Below are positions 53,061 through 64,000 of a DNA stretch of 64,000 nt, one piece after another. The notes under the pieces are model-generated. The model was given only the letters and a program-made list of their open reading frames with translations, ran no database searches and had not been told where the DNA came from. Position 1 is the stretch's first letter. Each line of letters begins with the position of its first letter. Both the position numbers and the translations under genes were made by a program. The stretch is from Siderastrea siderea. Its lineage: Eukaryota > Cnidaria > Anthozoa > Scleractinia > Rhizangiidae. The stretch is from contig OZ034969.1 in assembly GCA_964030785.1 (NCBI GenBank), forward strand, positions 33,121,601 through 33,185,600. Reading direction: 5' to 3'.

Positions 53061-54240
53061 ACAAAGAGCATCAGTGATCAGAGTGAAAGCATGTAGAAGA
53101 AACTCCTGTTTTTCAGCGTAATGACATGTTAATTTGATTTCTGGATAAGTCAGAATATTAAAAAAGAGTTGATATTAGTCCAATTAAAAGAAAAATCTGG
53201 GATCTAAATAGTTACTTTCGGAAGGCAACATTTCCGCTCAGAATAAAGGAAAACACGTCTTAGCTACTTCAATTTTTCAAAATTTTCTGGGGGGGGGGGG
53301 GGGGGGCATGCCCCCAGACCCCCTAGAAACGTGATGCCTTCAGCGTCCCAATAGACGACTACGCCGTCAAAAAACTCACTCTTTGGCAACAAATCAACTT
53401 GAGAGCTCTGTGCAGATTATTTTTTGGCTTTGTAATGTGTAATTCAGGTGCAAGTGGGATTTAACCCTTTCTAGATAGCTCTATAAAGCAACTTATTGCT
53501 GTACTGGTGGTTCTCAGTTTGATATAACAAGGAAAGGATGTGGTTCATTATCTCCCTGTAAATATGCACTGTAGGGGCATTCACGCTATGAAATGTACTG
53601 TTCTGTAGCGCTATGCCCGCACTATGTACTTGCAAAAGTCCAGAAACAGGCCTGACTCCTTTCAACAGTTGGAAGGGGTCACCTCAGTGTCTTATTCTTC
53701 GATAAGACAGGTTCTTTTCTAAAATAGAACCTAAAATCCCATTTCTACGACTATTATCACATGAGACCTTATTGTCATGTCCAATGAATTGTATTGATTA
53801 TTTCATAAATATTCAATTAATTTCATTCATCTCGTCGTGCTTTGAACACAGAAACAAACTAGTTACAATGGCTACCTCTCTGAATGGTTAAAAATAAGAA
53901 ACGGTTGTAATCTCTTTAGTTATTTTAATTAAGTAAGAAATTAATAATTAAATTTTTAAGTGGCTTTTGCAATACTGTAATACTTTGTTATAGTCATGCA
54001 AACAAAGCTTGTTGTTGTTGTTGTGTTAAAATTAATGTACTGTATTATAAAGGTCAGTCAAAAACTCTTAGATAAAAATTAGTATTTTCGGTCAAAGTTT
54101 CTTTCACAGACCCTTTGTAATTTGATTTATAATGAAGGCCTACTAACCCCATCCACACAAAAAAAAATTCATGTAGAACGTTGGAGAGAGAAAAAAATAT
54201 CATGCAAGCACATACCCCAAGAAAAAACATTCATGGGGAA
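53061..54240. other. no gene seen; G-run with CATGCCCCC
   Basis: No reading frame supported. A G16+ run followed by CATGCCCCCAGACCCCCTAG at 53291-53327 looks like a transposon end. The rest is AT-rich and lies inside the Harbinger-like element. Confidence 0.4.
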
Positions 54241-54244
54241 TTAA

Positions 54245-54630
54245 AGGGGCATGGTCACGAGGATTTCGCAGATTTCTGGTCAAAACTGTGCTAAAATTAT
54301 CGGTAGTTAACTTTATCCATGCCCAACGTTGTGTTTGAACATTTAAAGGAACATATTAACTTAATTTCATTAAGAGAAAACAAACCATGACCATTAAATA
54401 TCGATTTAATGTCAACACCCTGAGAGAATTTGAAAAGTTTAGCCTAATTTTTTCAAATAGCAATCCATTTCCATCCGTGCCATCCGTAGCAACAGGCGAC
54501 AGAAAATAGTTTCAGTGGAGTAATATAGTCTTTGGTAACAAAATTAGACTATTATTTGTGGGCGTTCATTGATGTGAGGACATATTTTTTTTATTTTTAA
54601 AGTGAGCTAAAATAGCATGACTATGCCCCT
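54245..54630. mobile_element. TTAA-flanked MITE, 386 bp
   Basis: Ends AGGGGCATGGTCACG and CATGACTATGCCCCT are inverted repeats, flanked by TTAA at 54241-54244 and 54631-54634. It is nested near the right end of the Harbinger-like element and has no coding capacity. Confidence 0.75.
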
Positions 54631-54712
54631 TTAAGGCGTTGAAACAAAATATCATGCCTATACCAAATCACCCAACCCCTCCTTCAGAAGTTTTAAAATG
54701 GTTGGCCCCTTA

Positions 54713-55059
54713 GATCAGATCGTATTCTTTCAACCCGCCTGGTTAGTTTTTGAATTAATAAAAACACCCATGACATTGAAACAGATTATGACACCTTGCT
54801 GGTCTCAAAGGGGACGAAACCTGGTGGGTCTTGAATTTAGGTATGTTAGGAATCTTAGACAATTTGTCTAAGAAACTGTTAGAGGTACTTACTGTACGAT
54901 CCCCTTGAGTAAAAAAAGGCCGGCAGGAAAGGGTTAATAGAAAAGGACATTTTGTTGCAAATGCTATCTTTTTTTCCATTAAGCCTGATTAATCAACCAA
55001 AATCTGTCTCAAAAGAGTAAGACTTGTCATGATAAACGATTTTAGATTGTTTGGTTAAT
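54713..55059. other. no gene seen
   Basis: AT-rich spacer between the Harbinger-like element and the direct repeat; nothing supported. Confidence 0.4.
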
Positions 55060-55460
55060 TAAACCACTTCAAGATGGCAGACATCTTCGATTTTCATTAT
55101 CTTAAACATTACCTCGGGTTCATAAAGGGTCAAACATTTGAAATTAAGCCCTGCTTTACTGTTTGGCTTCAGCAATAGGTTGCAATTTATGTTTAGACAA
55201 ATGTTTACTTGATTATTACTAGAAAGCGAAAGGTGGTCGCATAATGCGAAGTGTCACGATACATGTGTTAAAAAATACTAGTTCGAGAAACTTACATTTC
55301 GGTAGTGTACATTTAGAGAAGCAGCAGACAACTGGTTTGAATCCATCAATTTTTGAATTGTCTAAACAGTTGCTTTCTTTTTTTCTTCTAAAAACGTTAC
55401 TCAGCCGCCATCTTGAAGTTGGTGTAAAAAGCAAACTAGCTCCCAGAGGATTAGCTCACT
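55060..55460. repeat. ~400-bp direct repeat, copy 1
   Basis: The stretch from CACTTCAAGATGGCAGACATC to GAAGTTGGTGTAAAAAG recurs in the same orientation at 58712-59112 with scattered changes. One copy lies just outside the left arm of the fold-back structure, the other in its centre. Confidence 0.8.
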
Positions 55461-55559
55461 TTTTGGTGGCAGGAAAGGATTTATTTATTCTCTGTTGTCA
55501 TTGTTATTGTTTTGCGTCTCCGAGGGTTGCGTTACACTGTAGGCTATCGTACAAGCCAT

Positions 55560-56445
55560 AGAGAGCTCAACCAATCAAAAACAAGTCTGAAACACCCACC
55601 ACGGCCAAGGAGAAGGATTTACAGCTTTGCTGTACAAGCCATAAACACAAAAAATTGAATATATCTGTCGTCCACAACAAGCAAATCCCAAAATACTTGT
55701 TGCGAAAGTGATTCTTGTGACTTTAATAGTCCTTCCTTACTTCGCTTTCCGCTCGCCCTTGTAGCACTTTCTCCAAGTTCAATCGTCTCGGGCTGTTCCT
55801 TTAATCTTCCAGCGCGATTAATCACTTTTGAACCGCTGTAAATAAAACTAGCCGACAGAAGTATCCCCACAAGATAAAAATGACTGACAAATGATCAGGT
55901 ATTGCACAAGGTCAGGGTTAACAGCGGTTGTTATTATTGCCGTAATTTCATGAACAAAATGTACTGTAATGATACCACAAACAAAGCGTGCACTTTGCAG
56001 CTTTTTGGATCCAGTTTGTATCTTGGCAACTTCAAGAAATGTAAGATGGATCAAACAAAACGAAGACGTTAAACAAGGGAAGGTAATACCAAGAGCAACC
56101 TCGCCAGCCAAGACGGACATCTAACATCGTTGTCACCGGACGAGTAAGGGTACAAAAACAAGCATAAGGCTCGCGTTGTTCCTAAACTGAACAGCAAAGC
56201 GTTTATGGCTATAAACAAGGGTTTTCGACCAAACCCTTGCCTTCTGTTGACCCGTGCTAGACCGACGAAAGAGTGCAATGCTAAAGCGCTGAAGAGGACA
56301 CCAAATCCAGCCCAGTGGAACTCCCAAGCGATTCCCCAAGCTGTTTTGCTACTGGCCTGTATGGTCCTGGCTCGGCATCTGCAGCCAGAGGAATATGCGG
56401 TTCAGGCGAGGTTTCTGTCGGTGGGGAGCTTCGTATCCCAATGGT
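55560..56445 (-). pseudogene. PRRT4-like pseudogene in the left arm
   Basis: On the minus strand all parts of the family can be followed: PHIPLAADAEPGPY, GFGRKPLFIAINALLFSLGT, YPYSSGDNDVRCPSWLARLL, then ITFPCLTSSFCLIHLTFLEV, ILLSASFIYSGSKVINRAGR, and a C-terminal part out of frame. The start codon has become ATTGGGATA. One-base losses lie near 56335, 56092 and 55860, with more near 55735. It is the mirror copy of 61182-62143 and decayed further. Confidence 0.8.
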
Positions 56446-57671
56446 GAAAAAGCTACACACTGAAAAATTCCTTGTTTAAACAGCTAAATCAACTCACATT
56501 TAAGCGTAGTACATGTAATACTCTGGAACTGTGGGAAATGTAACAACGGTATTTTGAAAGCCTCCCTCAGTAGACAGAAATCGGTTAATTTATTGCGTTT
56601 TCGACGAGTATTAATTGCATGAAAAAGTTAATACGACCTAAAAAAGATCCAAGGCCACTGAACAATGCAAATCGGTCCGTATAACACAATATATTCAAAA
56701 CGCTTTATGACTAGGCCGAGCGTCGGGTGGGAGAAAAATTCGGTTTTTCACTGTAGAGCAACAATCAATTTTGTCAATTTTGATGCATTCAGTAAGTTGA
56801 TAAATTAATTGACATGTTTAGAGCGTCCGTCGAAAGCATCCATTTTTCCGCCTGTTTAATATCACGTATGACACCTCAAGTTAAATGAAAATCGGATTCA
56901 TTTTAACATACTGTCAAGCGCAAGTTTTTGACGCGCACGTTTATTGCCAGAATAAGCACCCTTGCTATCACCTGTCGTTGCTGAGTCACGTTCGTCGCCA
57001 AAGGTCTACACAACGAGCTTTTTTTGCAAGATATGCTCTACATACTCAGCTAATATTCTTATAAATTAGTATTTTAGACTTTCATTTTAATTAGCATTTT
57101 ACTCTGTTATTAAGCTAAAACACATTTTGTAAGCTGAGCACGTTTGTTTGTTAAGTGTAATTTCTCTTTGAACTAGACTCTACTTTCATATTACTGTTTA
57201 CTTAACAAAGTGAGGCCTGAAAAGATCGGGAATATTCGATAATAAAGAAAACGTGACACTGCTGCAATGAATCGTTTACTTCTAAAGAGAAGAGCACACA
57301 CTTCCCAAGCAATGCTGTCAGCGTCGTATTTATAATGCTCCAAAAACGAAATATCAAACATACAAGGGTGCTCCAGCTCAGGTTATCGAAGTACATAAAT
57401 TATCTGGGAGTTAGAAATAAGAAAAATTTGGTTGAGGAAGGAATTACAGTTTTTAGTTGCTGTATGTGTGGTCACTAAATTTGTCTTGTTTAACTTGTTC
57501 TTGGTTTTTTTTTTAGTTCCTTTCGTCTGTGATACCTCATTTCTCAAATAGAAATATACCGTTCAGGGACATTCCTTTGGGCAAGGAAGCGAGAGATCGG
57601 TGACCCTTTAATGGAGCCGGCAGGTAATGACCACGTCAGCTGAAAGATGCGCGCGTACAAATGCAACTACC

Positions 57672-58252
57672 GTAAACTGCCGCTTATAAGCCCTGGGCTT
57701 ATACAACTTCGTAAGGGGTTTTGGGTGGGCTTATAAACGGAGGGGCTTATATCCGGGGGGGATTATGAGCAGAATAATTATAAAAAAAAAGTTTCGAAAC
57801 TAGCCACAGCAGTGTTTTTCGAAATACGTTTTTAATCTGAACTAGTTTTTAATTATGCTTTAAAACGTCGTAATAAAGCGAATTCATTCCAATGTTGAGA
57901 GCAAAATCAAAACTATAACAACACGAACGTAACCGGAACGCAACAAAACGGCAGGTCAGAGTTCGTCTTCGCTATCATTCTTGAAAGCTTTTATAAAAGC
58001 GGTGAGGCTTCCCGTACTTAATTTGAGGTGATCTTTGCTGCGGGAAGTAGCAAGGAGCGACAGGCCTGCACGACTTCTAACAATGGAAACAGTTATCCAA
58101 GAGTGCTTAATATTAAGAACACAAGGAAGACTAGAGGGGGCCTTATATCCGGGGAGGCTTATAACCGGATGTATTTTTGGTTTACAGGTAGATGGGCCTA
58201 TAACCGGGGGGGCTTATAAGCGGGGGGGGCGGGCTTATAAGCAGCAGTTTAC
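57672..58252. mobile_element. MITE with GCTTATAAGC-rich ends, absent from the other arm
   Basis: GTAAACTGCCGCTTATAAGC and GCTTATAAGCAGCAGTTTAC are inverted ends. Inside both ends GGCTTATA and CCGGGG words repeat several times. The opposite arm, near 59915, runs straight across the corresponding point, so it serves as the empty site. Target duplication is unclear. Confidence 0.65.
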
Positions 58253-58711
58253 ATTATGCCAAACAGATTTGTTCGACTCAAGGAGGCATTTTCGTTCCCA
58301 GAGCTACGCGGCTACAGCTGTCCAAATAGATCGTCAGGGCTTCGGGTACGAGGATACTCAAAGTCAAAGAGCCAATTAGATCCGGAGTGTGGGATGTCAA
58401 GAACGGCAAGGAACGTTGGAAAGTGTAAAACACACGTTTTGCAACTCAATCCTTTAGTTAGCGACGTTCCAGAATCTACGGGTTCCTGATCAGCGGATGA
58501 TGGCCAAGAGCATGCGTCGCGTGTCCAGTTCTCGCTGCAGTATACAAGTAAAGTACAGACAATGTATGCAATGTGACATTTTGCGTTAAGTATTCACATA
58601 TATAAGTAACTGCCAGCCACCAGTTTTGCTGGCCTGAAATTATTCTGTTTGCTGCTGTATTTTTATGTTTTCTTACGAACCTTACCTCCTTAATAACAGC
58701 TTCGCCCACTT

Positions 58712-59112
58712 TAAGATGACAAACATCTGCGATTTTCATTATCTTAAGCATCACCTATTACGTTTTCAGGTCCATAAAGCGTCAAACATTTGAAATTAAG
58801 CACTGGTTTACCGTTTGGCTTCAGCAATAGGTCGCAATCCATGTTTAGACAATTATTTGGTTGATTATTACTAAAAAAAAAAACTACAAGTGGTTGCATA
58901 ATACCAAGAGGCCACGATACATGCGTTAAAAAGTACTAGTTCGAAAAACTAACATTTCGGTAGTGTAAATTTAGAGAAGCAGCAGAGAATTGGTTTGAAT
59001 CCAACCAATTTTTGAATTGCCTAAACAGTTGTTTTCTTTTTTTCTTCTAAAAACGTTAGTCGGCCATGGCCAACATCTTGAAGTAGGCGTAAAAAGAAAA
59101 TTGGCTGCCCGT
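58712..59112. repeat. ~400-bp direct repeat, copy 2, in the fold-back centre
   Basis: Counterpart of 55060-55460 in the same orientation, about 90 percent alike by eye. It fills most of the spacer between the two arms. Confidence 0.8.
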
Positions 59113-59204
59113 GGATTCTATCAGTTCAGCTAGCAGTCAATTGTAGTTTACTTGTTTAAAAAGAAAATTAGCCCAGTACTAAGCTCTTATTACGGAATTT
59201 AAAT

Positions 59205-62150
59205 TTCGTAAGAAAATATTCCAAAAATACAGCAGCAAACAGAATAACATCAGGCCAGCAAAACTGGTGGGTGACAGTTACTTATGTTCGAATACTTAAC
59301 GGAAAATGTCACATTGCACACATTGTCTGTACTTTGCTTGCAGAGCACGGCGAGAACTGCTCACGCAACGCATGCTCTTGGCCAACATCTGCTGATCAGG
59401 AACCCGCAGATTCGTGATACCGCGACGAGAATGTCGCTAACTGAAGGATCGGTTTGCACAACGCGTGTTACACACTTTGCCACGTTTCCTTGCCGTCCTC
59501 TGCAAAATGACGACGTAGAATCTGAGTAAAGGGGGAACGTGACCAAAACACGACGGTAAATATTCCTTCCTTCAGTAAACGCGAACGCCCTTCTAACGAA
59601 TTCAGCTCCTCAATGGTTCGGCCACTTTACACAAGTGAATGTTTTGGAAAAATTGCGACGTCGTTTAAAATAACGTGAATTTATTTTCTAACTCATTTTC
59701 CTTGGCATTGCCGTCGTGTAAAAGCTGAGGACAAACCTTGTGCATACGTAGGTCAAGACACTTGAAAAAGATCCCTAACTTCGGATGTAATTGGCCCTTT
59801 CAGTATCCTCGTACCCAGGAGCCCACGCTCTACTTGGACAGCGGTAGCTGCGTAGCTCTGGGGACGAGAGTGCTTCCTTGTGTCGAACAAATCTGTTTGG
59901 CTTTTAGTTATACAGTTGTATTTGCACCCGCGCATCTTTCAACTGACGTGGTTATTATCTGCTCCATAAAAAGGTCACCGATCTCTCGCTTCCTTGCCGA
60001 AAGGAATGTCCCTGAACGGTATATTTCTATTTGAGAAATGAGGTATCACAGAAGAAAGGAACTGAAAACAAAAAGGAAAAGAAGTTAAACAAGACAAATT
60101 TAGTGACCACACATACAGCAATTAAATAATTCCTTTCTCAACCAAATTTTTTCGTATTTCTAACTCCCAGATAATTTTTGTACTTCGATAACCTGAGCTG
60201 CAACATCCTCACATTTTTTATATTTCGGTTTTGGAACATTAAAAGTAAGGACGCTGACAGCATAGCTTAGGAAGTGTGTGCTCTTCTTTTTAGAAGTAAA
60301 CGATTCATTGCAGCAGTGTCACGTTTTTCTTTATTATCGAATATTCCCACACTTTTCGGGCCTCATTTTGTTAAGTAAACAGTAATATGAAAGTCGAGTC
60401 TAGTTCAAAGAGAAATTACACTTAACAAACAAACGTGTTCAGCTTACAAAATGTGTTTTAAGCTTAAAAACAGAGTAAAATACTAATTAAAATAGTAGTT
60501 TAAAATACTAATTTATAAAGAAACAGCTAAGTCCGTAGAGCATATGTTGTTTGCAAAAGAGCTCGTTGGGTAGACCTTTGGCGACGAACGTGACTCAGCA
60601 ACGACAGGAGAAAGCAAGGATGCTCATTCTGGCAATAAACGTGCACGCCAAAAAATTACACTTGACAGCATATTGAAAAGAATCCCATTTTCGTTTGGCT
60701 TGAGTTGTCGTACGTGACGTTAAACAGGCAGAAAAACGGATGCATGCGACGGACGTTCTAAACATGCCAATTAATTTATCAATTTACTGAATGCGTCAAA
60801 ATTGACAAAATTAATTGATGCTCTACAGTGAAAAACCGAATTTTTCTCGCACACGAGGCTTGGCCTAGTCGTAAAGTGTTTTGAATATATTGCGTTATGC
60901 GGACCGATTAGCATTGTTCAGTGGCCTTGGATCTTTTTTAGGTTGTATGAACTTTTTCGTGCAATTGATACTCGTCGAAAACGCAACAAATTAACCGATT
61001 TCTGTCTACGGAGGGAGGCTCTCAAAATACTGTTGTTACACGAAGTTGTTGTTGTTGTTGTTTTTTTTTTTTCTAAATAGATTTCCCACAGTTCCAGAGT
61101 ATTACATGTACTACGCTTAAATGTGAGTTGATTTAGCTGTTTAAACAAGCAACTTTTTTCAGTGTGTAGTTTTCTTTCACCATGCGAAGCTCTTCACCGA
61201 CAGAAACCTCGCCTGAACCGCATATTCCTCTGGCCGCAGATGCTGAGCCAGGACCATACTGGCCAGTAGCAAAACAGCTTTGGAGAATCGCCTGGGAGTT
61301 CCACTGGGCTGGATTTGGTGTCCTCTTCAGCGCTTTAGCCGTGCACTCGTTCCTCGTCCTAGCGCAAGCGAAAACAAGACAAGGATTTGGTCGAAATCCC
61401 TTGTTTATAGCCATAAACGCTTTGCTGTTCACTTTAGGAACAACGCGAGGTTTATGCTTGTGTTTGTACCCTTACTCGTCCGGTGACAACGGTGTTAGAT
61501 GTCCGTTTGGCTGGCGAGGTTGCTCTTCGGTATTACCTTCCCTTGTTTGACGTCTTCGTTTTGTTTGATCCATCTGGCGTTTCTTGAAGTCGCTAAGATA
61601 CAAATTGGATCCAAAAAGCTCCAAAGTGCACGCTTTGTTGGGGGTATCATTACCGTTCACTTTGCTCTTGAAATTACGGCAGCAATAACAACCGCTGTCA
61701 ACCCTGACCTTGTGCAATACCTGATCATTTGTCAGTCATTTTTCATCCTGTGGGGCATTCTTCTGTCGGCTAGTTTTATTTACAGCGGCTCAAAAGTGAT
61801 TAATCGCGCTGGAAGATTAAAGAAACAGCTCGAGACGATTAAACTTGGAGGAAGTGCTACAAGGGCGAGCGGAAAGCGAAATAAAGAAAGGTCTATTAAA
61901 GTCACAAAAATCACGTTCGCGACAAGTATTTCGGGATTTGCTTGTTGTGGACTACAGATATATTCAATGTTCGGTGTTTATAGCTTGTACAACAGAGGTG
62001 TAGATCCTTCTCCTTGTCCGTGGTGGATGTTTCAGACATGTTTTCGATTGGTTGAGCTCTCTATGGCTTGTACAATAGCCTATAGTATTACACAGCGTTC
62101 CGAGCCGGAAAACAACGCCAACCTGAATTATCACAACAAATAACAATAAG
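59205..62150 (-). repeat. right arm of the large fold-back structure
   Basis: Mirror copy of 55480-58690 without the MITE. The arms differ by frequent substitutions and small indels, so the duplication is not recent. Apart from the PRRT4-like copy at 61182 no gene is seen in it. Confidence 0.85.
61182..62143 (+). pseudogene. PRRT4-like gene copy with one frameshift
   Basis: From ATG 61182 (TCACCATGC) the frame reads MRSSSPTETSPEPHIPLAAD, GFGRNPLFIAINALLFTLGT, then YPYSSGDNGVRCP, and runs off at about 61504. The next frame takes over with WLARLLFGITFPCLTSSFCL, ILLSASFIYSGSKVINRAGR, KVTKITFATSISGFACCGLQ, and PCPWWMFQTCFRLVELSMAC, to a stop at 62143. The left-arm copy has TCT where this one has TT, so one base is missing here. 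Apart from that all seven helices are present, with a total near 320 residues. It may be a pseudogene or a working gene with a sequencing error. It is a paralogue, not a recent copy, of the genes at 8224 and 12631. Confidence 0.75.
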
Positions 62151-64000
62151 CGACTTTTGTTCGGTTAACCAGTTGCCCTGTTAACAAAGTTTGGCTTGAG
62201 CCTCAAACAGTTAGCCTACGCTGTAAATCGATGTAAATGAACAAGGACGTGAGTAAAATCAAGAAACTGAAATTGTTCAGCTCACGGAGGCTTGTGGATT
62301 AACTAACAGTGTATCGTTTACTACGGTATTCATTGGTCTGTTTGCCGGACAACTGAGATGCCACACAAATGCTGCATAAATGTGTTACACACAATAAAAC
62401 TGGTAAATATTTCAATCCGTGTTCCGTTTCGTAAAATCCTCAGTGTTGTGAACTCTTTGTGGCGCAGAAAAATGAAGTATTTTTAAAGTAAAAAGATAAA
62501 TAAATAAACTAACCAACAGTCAGCTAATTCAACCAATAAATAAATAATAAATAAATAAAGATCTGAAAGTCTTGGCAAATGAAATTAGGCCGTAAGCCGC
62601 TCGAAGCAAGAACATGCTTTCAATTAAGCGCTGGGAAACAAGGAACTGCTCTGAAGCACGGTGAAAAATACAACGGGTGTTAACTGCGGGAAACACGCAA
62701 ACCAATCACGGTTGGCTCTAGTTTCTTAAAGAAGAAACGTTTTCAGGAAACCTTGCACGACTTTTGTGACCTTCAAAAGTCGTGCTTCAAAGCCTGTTAA
62801 AGCCTCAGTCTTTTTTCTCGGTTTCTTTTCTTTCCATATTGTAAAGCCTGAAATAGCAATATGGATAGCATTAGTTTACCTAAGCTGTTTTGCAGTCTTC
62901 CTGGCTAAACACATCTAACTTCGAACAAGCGCATGCACGCAAGACAGTGGAATAAAGAAAATTATCATTCTCATTCATTCGGGATTTTCTGGTATGTTTA
63001 GTCTGTAGTTGCCTGCATGAAAAATTACTGCTAAACACCATTCCTCGTAGCTTTTTAAAAGTCCCTAATGCGGTTTCCTCTGGCCGGCCAGAATGAATTA
63101 GATGAAGCCATTAATATTATTGCCCCTCACTTGGTGTTTCGCAAATATTTAGCCCAAAATATGAATTTAATTTGGCATAGGTAACTGTAAAATCGTTGGA
63201 ACAAAGAGCGTTTCTCTTCCATTTCTTCTTTTGTTTAAGTAATAAGACGAAACTTCAAGACCTTATTAAGGTTTGTGTGATCAAATATGAGACTTAAAAA
63301 ACATGCAGGACTTTTGGTTTACATTTGGTTTGCACGCAGAATTTGTTGCTTGGGTTCTCACCCAACCAGCGGGTGAGAGAATTGTTCTAAAACGTTGAAA
63401 AGCAACGATAATTTTAACCCCACAACTAAGATTCTCCTTTCCAATTAAAAAAAAAACTGTTCAGGTATATTTGATTTGCAAGTTTATAGGACTTTGAAGA
63501 CGTATCGTATTTTCAAGTAATCTAGTAGCTTATGCGCAACCGGTTGATCAGTATCCAGTTACTGAAAACATTTGTCAATTAACACACTTTTGGTTGTACA
63601 ATGGTAAAATGCTATTCGCTGGTTACGAATTTCATATTTATTTAAATGAAAATTTGCAAAGGCGATATTGATCAAAACCGGACACTAATCTTTATAGCTG
63701 GTAGAGAGTATTGCAGGTGTACAAGTTAAATAAGGTAGTGTTTCAGTACAGAGTTCCTAAATTCATGAAATCAGTTCGATTTTCAGTATCAACTTAAAAA
63801 AGCATCTCCTCGATTATTCACCACCCCTTACCACTCAGTTGATTTTCTTGAGTTTTGTTTCTTGGCATTCTATGTTATTCTAGTTCCATTGGTAAACGCA
63901 GCTCAGTGGCATTATCGCGATTAAAATTGAAATTAGGATTGTACTTATATTTGTATTAGGTACTCTTTTCTAATGGCATTATATATGTATTGCTACTTCA
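62151..64000. other. no gene seen; short hairpin and AT-rich simple repeats
   Basis: AATAAA signals near 62391 could end a transcript of the preceding gene copy. (AATA)n-like repeats lie at 62496-62562. GCACGACTTTTG and CAAAAGTCGTGC at 62755-62785 form a 12-base stem with a 7-base loop. No reading frame looks coding up to the window end. Confidence 0.45.

Larger units (their letters stand above)
51666..54709. mobile_element. Harbinger-like element with nested insertions, 3.04 kb
   Basis: Left end GGGGCCAACAGTTTAACTTC and right end (complement) GGGGCCAACCATTTTAAAAC are inverted repeats. Both continue through a G-run to GGTTGGGTGATTT. TTA flanks both ends (51663-51665, 54710-54712). TTA/TAA duplications and GGG-type ends suit PIF/Harbinger. 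There is no transposase frame; the inside holds a Penelope remnant and a TTAA element. Confidence 0.5.
55480..58690 (+). repeat. left arm of a large fold-back structure
   Basis: The sequence returns inverted at 59205-62150. Landmarks pair in mirror order: the PRRT4-like copies, AGAAGAGCACACACTTCC (57291) with its complement near 60280, CATTCCTTTGGGC with its complement near 60000, and CCAGTTTTGCTGGCCTGA (58619) with its complement near 59255. The left arm is longer because of a MITE at 57672-58252. Confidence 0.85.

Noticed and set aside
62755..62785. Stem-loop as a transcription terminator or histone 3' end
   Set aside because: The 12-base stem and 7-base loop do not match the histone stem-loop, and intrinsic terminators are not used by animal RNA polymerase II.

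Overview
The window is animal nuclear DNA, most likely from an anthozoan cnidarian such as a reef-building coral. The reasons are AT-rich non-coding DNA, genes with GT-AG introns, a tRNA-derived SINE-like repeat of a type I remember as very abundant in coral genomes, several copies of a PRRT3/PRRT4-like seven-helix membrane protein, and a dense layer of Penelope, Academ, hAT, Harbinger and TTAA-type transposable elements. Assignment to coral is inference; no ribosomal or mitochondrial marker is present.

Left edge (1-3183): a GC-richer, compact, virus-like island. Three short intronless genes lie in alternating orientation with TATA boxes, inverted CCAAT boxes and CArG boxes between them. One encodes a SLOG-fold protein (298-990). 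Tandem arrays of CArG and of CACGTG/TTCCGG motifs follow. From 3.2 to 7.98 kb there is no gene: a hairpin MITE, a tRNA-like SINE, an 86-bp minisatellite, a degenerate ~160-bp tandem repeat, and a hAT-like element with a second one nested in it.

From 7874 to 16711 a 4.4-kb segment is present twice in tandem with almost no differences. Each copy carries one intact 302-residue PRRT4-like gene, a long perfect-looking hairpin and a decayed hammerhead-like motif. From 16712 to 24895 two ~1.37-kb inverted arms enclose a nest of elements, including the GIY-YIG end of a Penelope element and two TTAA-type elements. A third arm copy plus a broken PRRT4-like gene lies at 27.3-28.5 kb.

29444-39314 is a full-length Academ-type DNA transposon of the helicase-bearing kind: 80-bp identical terminal inverted repeats, a 9-bp target duplication, a RecQ-like helicase gene on the plus strand, and a five-exon DUF6589-type transposase on the minus strand. 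Both genes carry single-base frameshifts, and an inverted copy of the helicase 5' end sits behind the helicase gene. 40885-46815 is a ~209-bp satellite with a 2128-bp higher-order repeat. Further right are a complete hammerhead ribozyme motif (48343-48387), a broken protein-primed family-B DNA polymerase gene (49028-50952), a Harbinger-like element holding a Penelope reverse transcriptase remnant (51666-54709), and a fold-back structure with ~3-kb arms (55480-62150), each arm carrying a broken PRRT4-like gene. The last 1.8 kb shows no gene.

The only clearly intact host-type genes are the two identical PRRT4-like copies. Most of the rest is mobile or formerly mobile DNA. Many single-base frameshifts mean the reader should consider either decay or uncorrected indels in the assembly.
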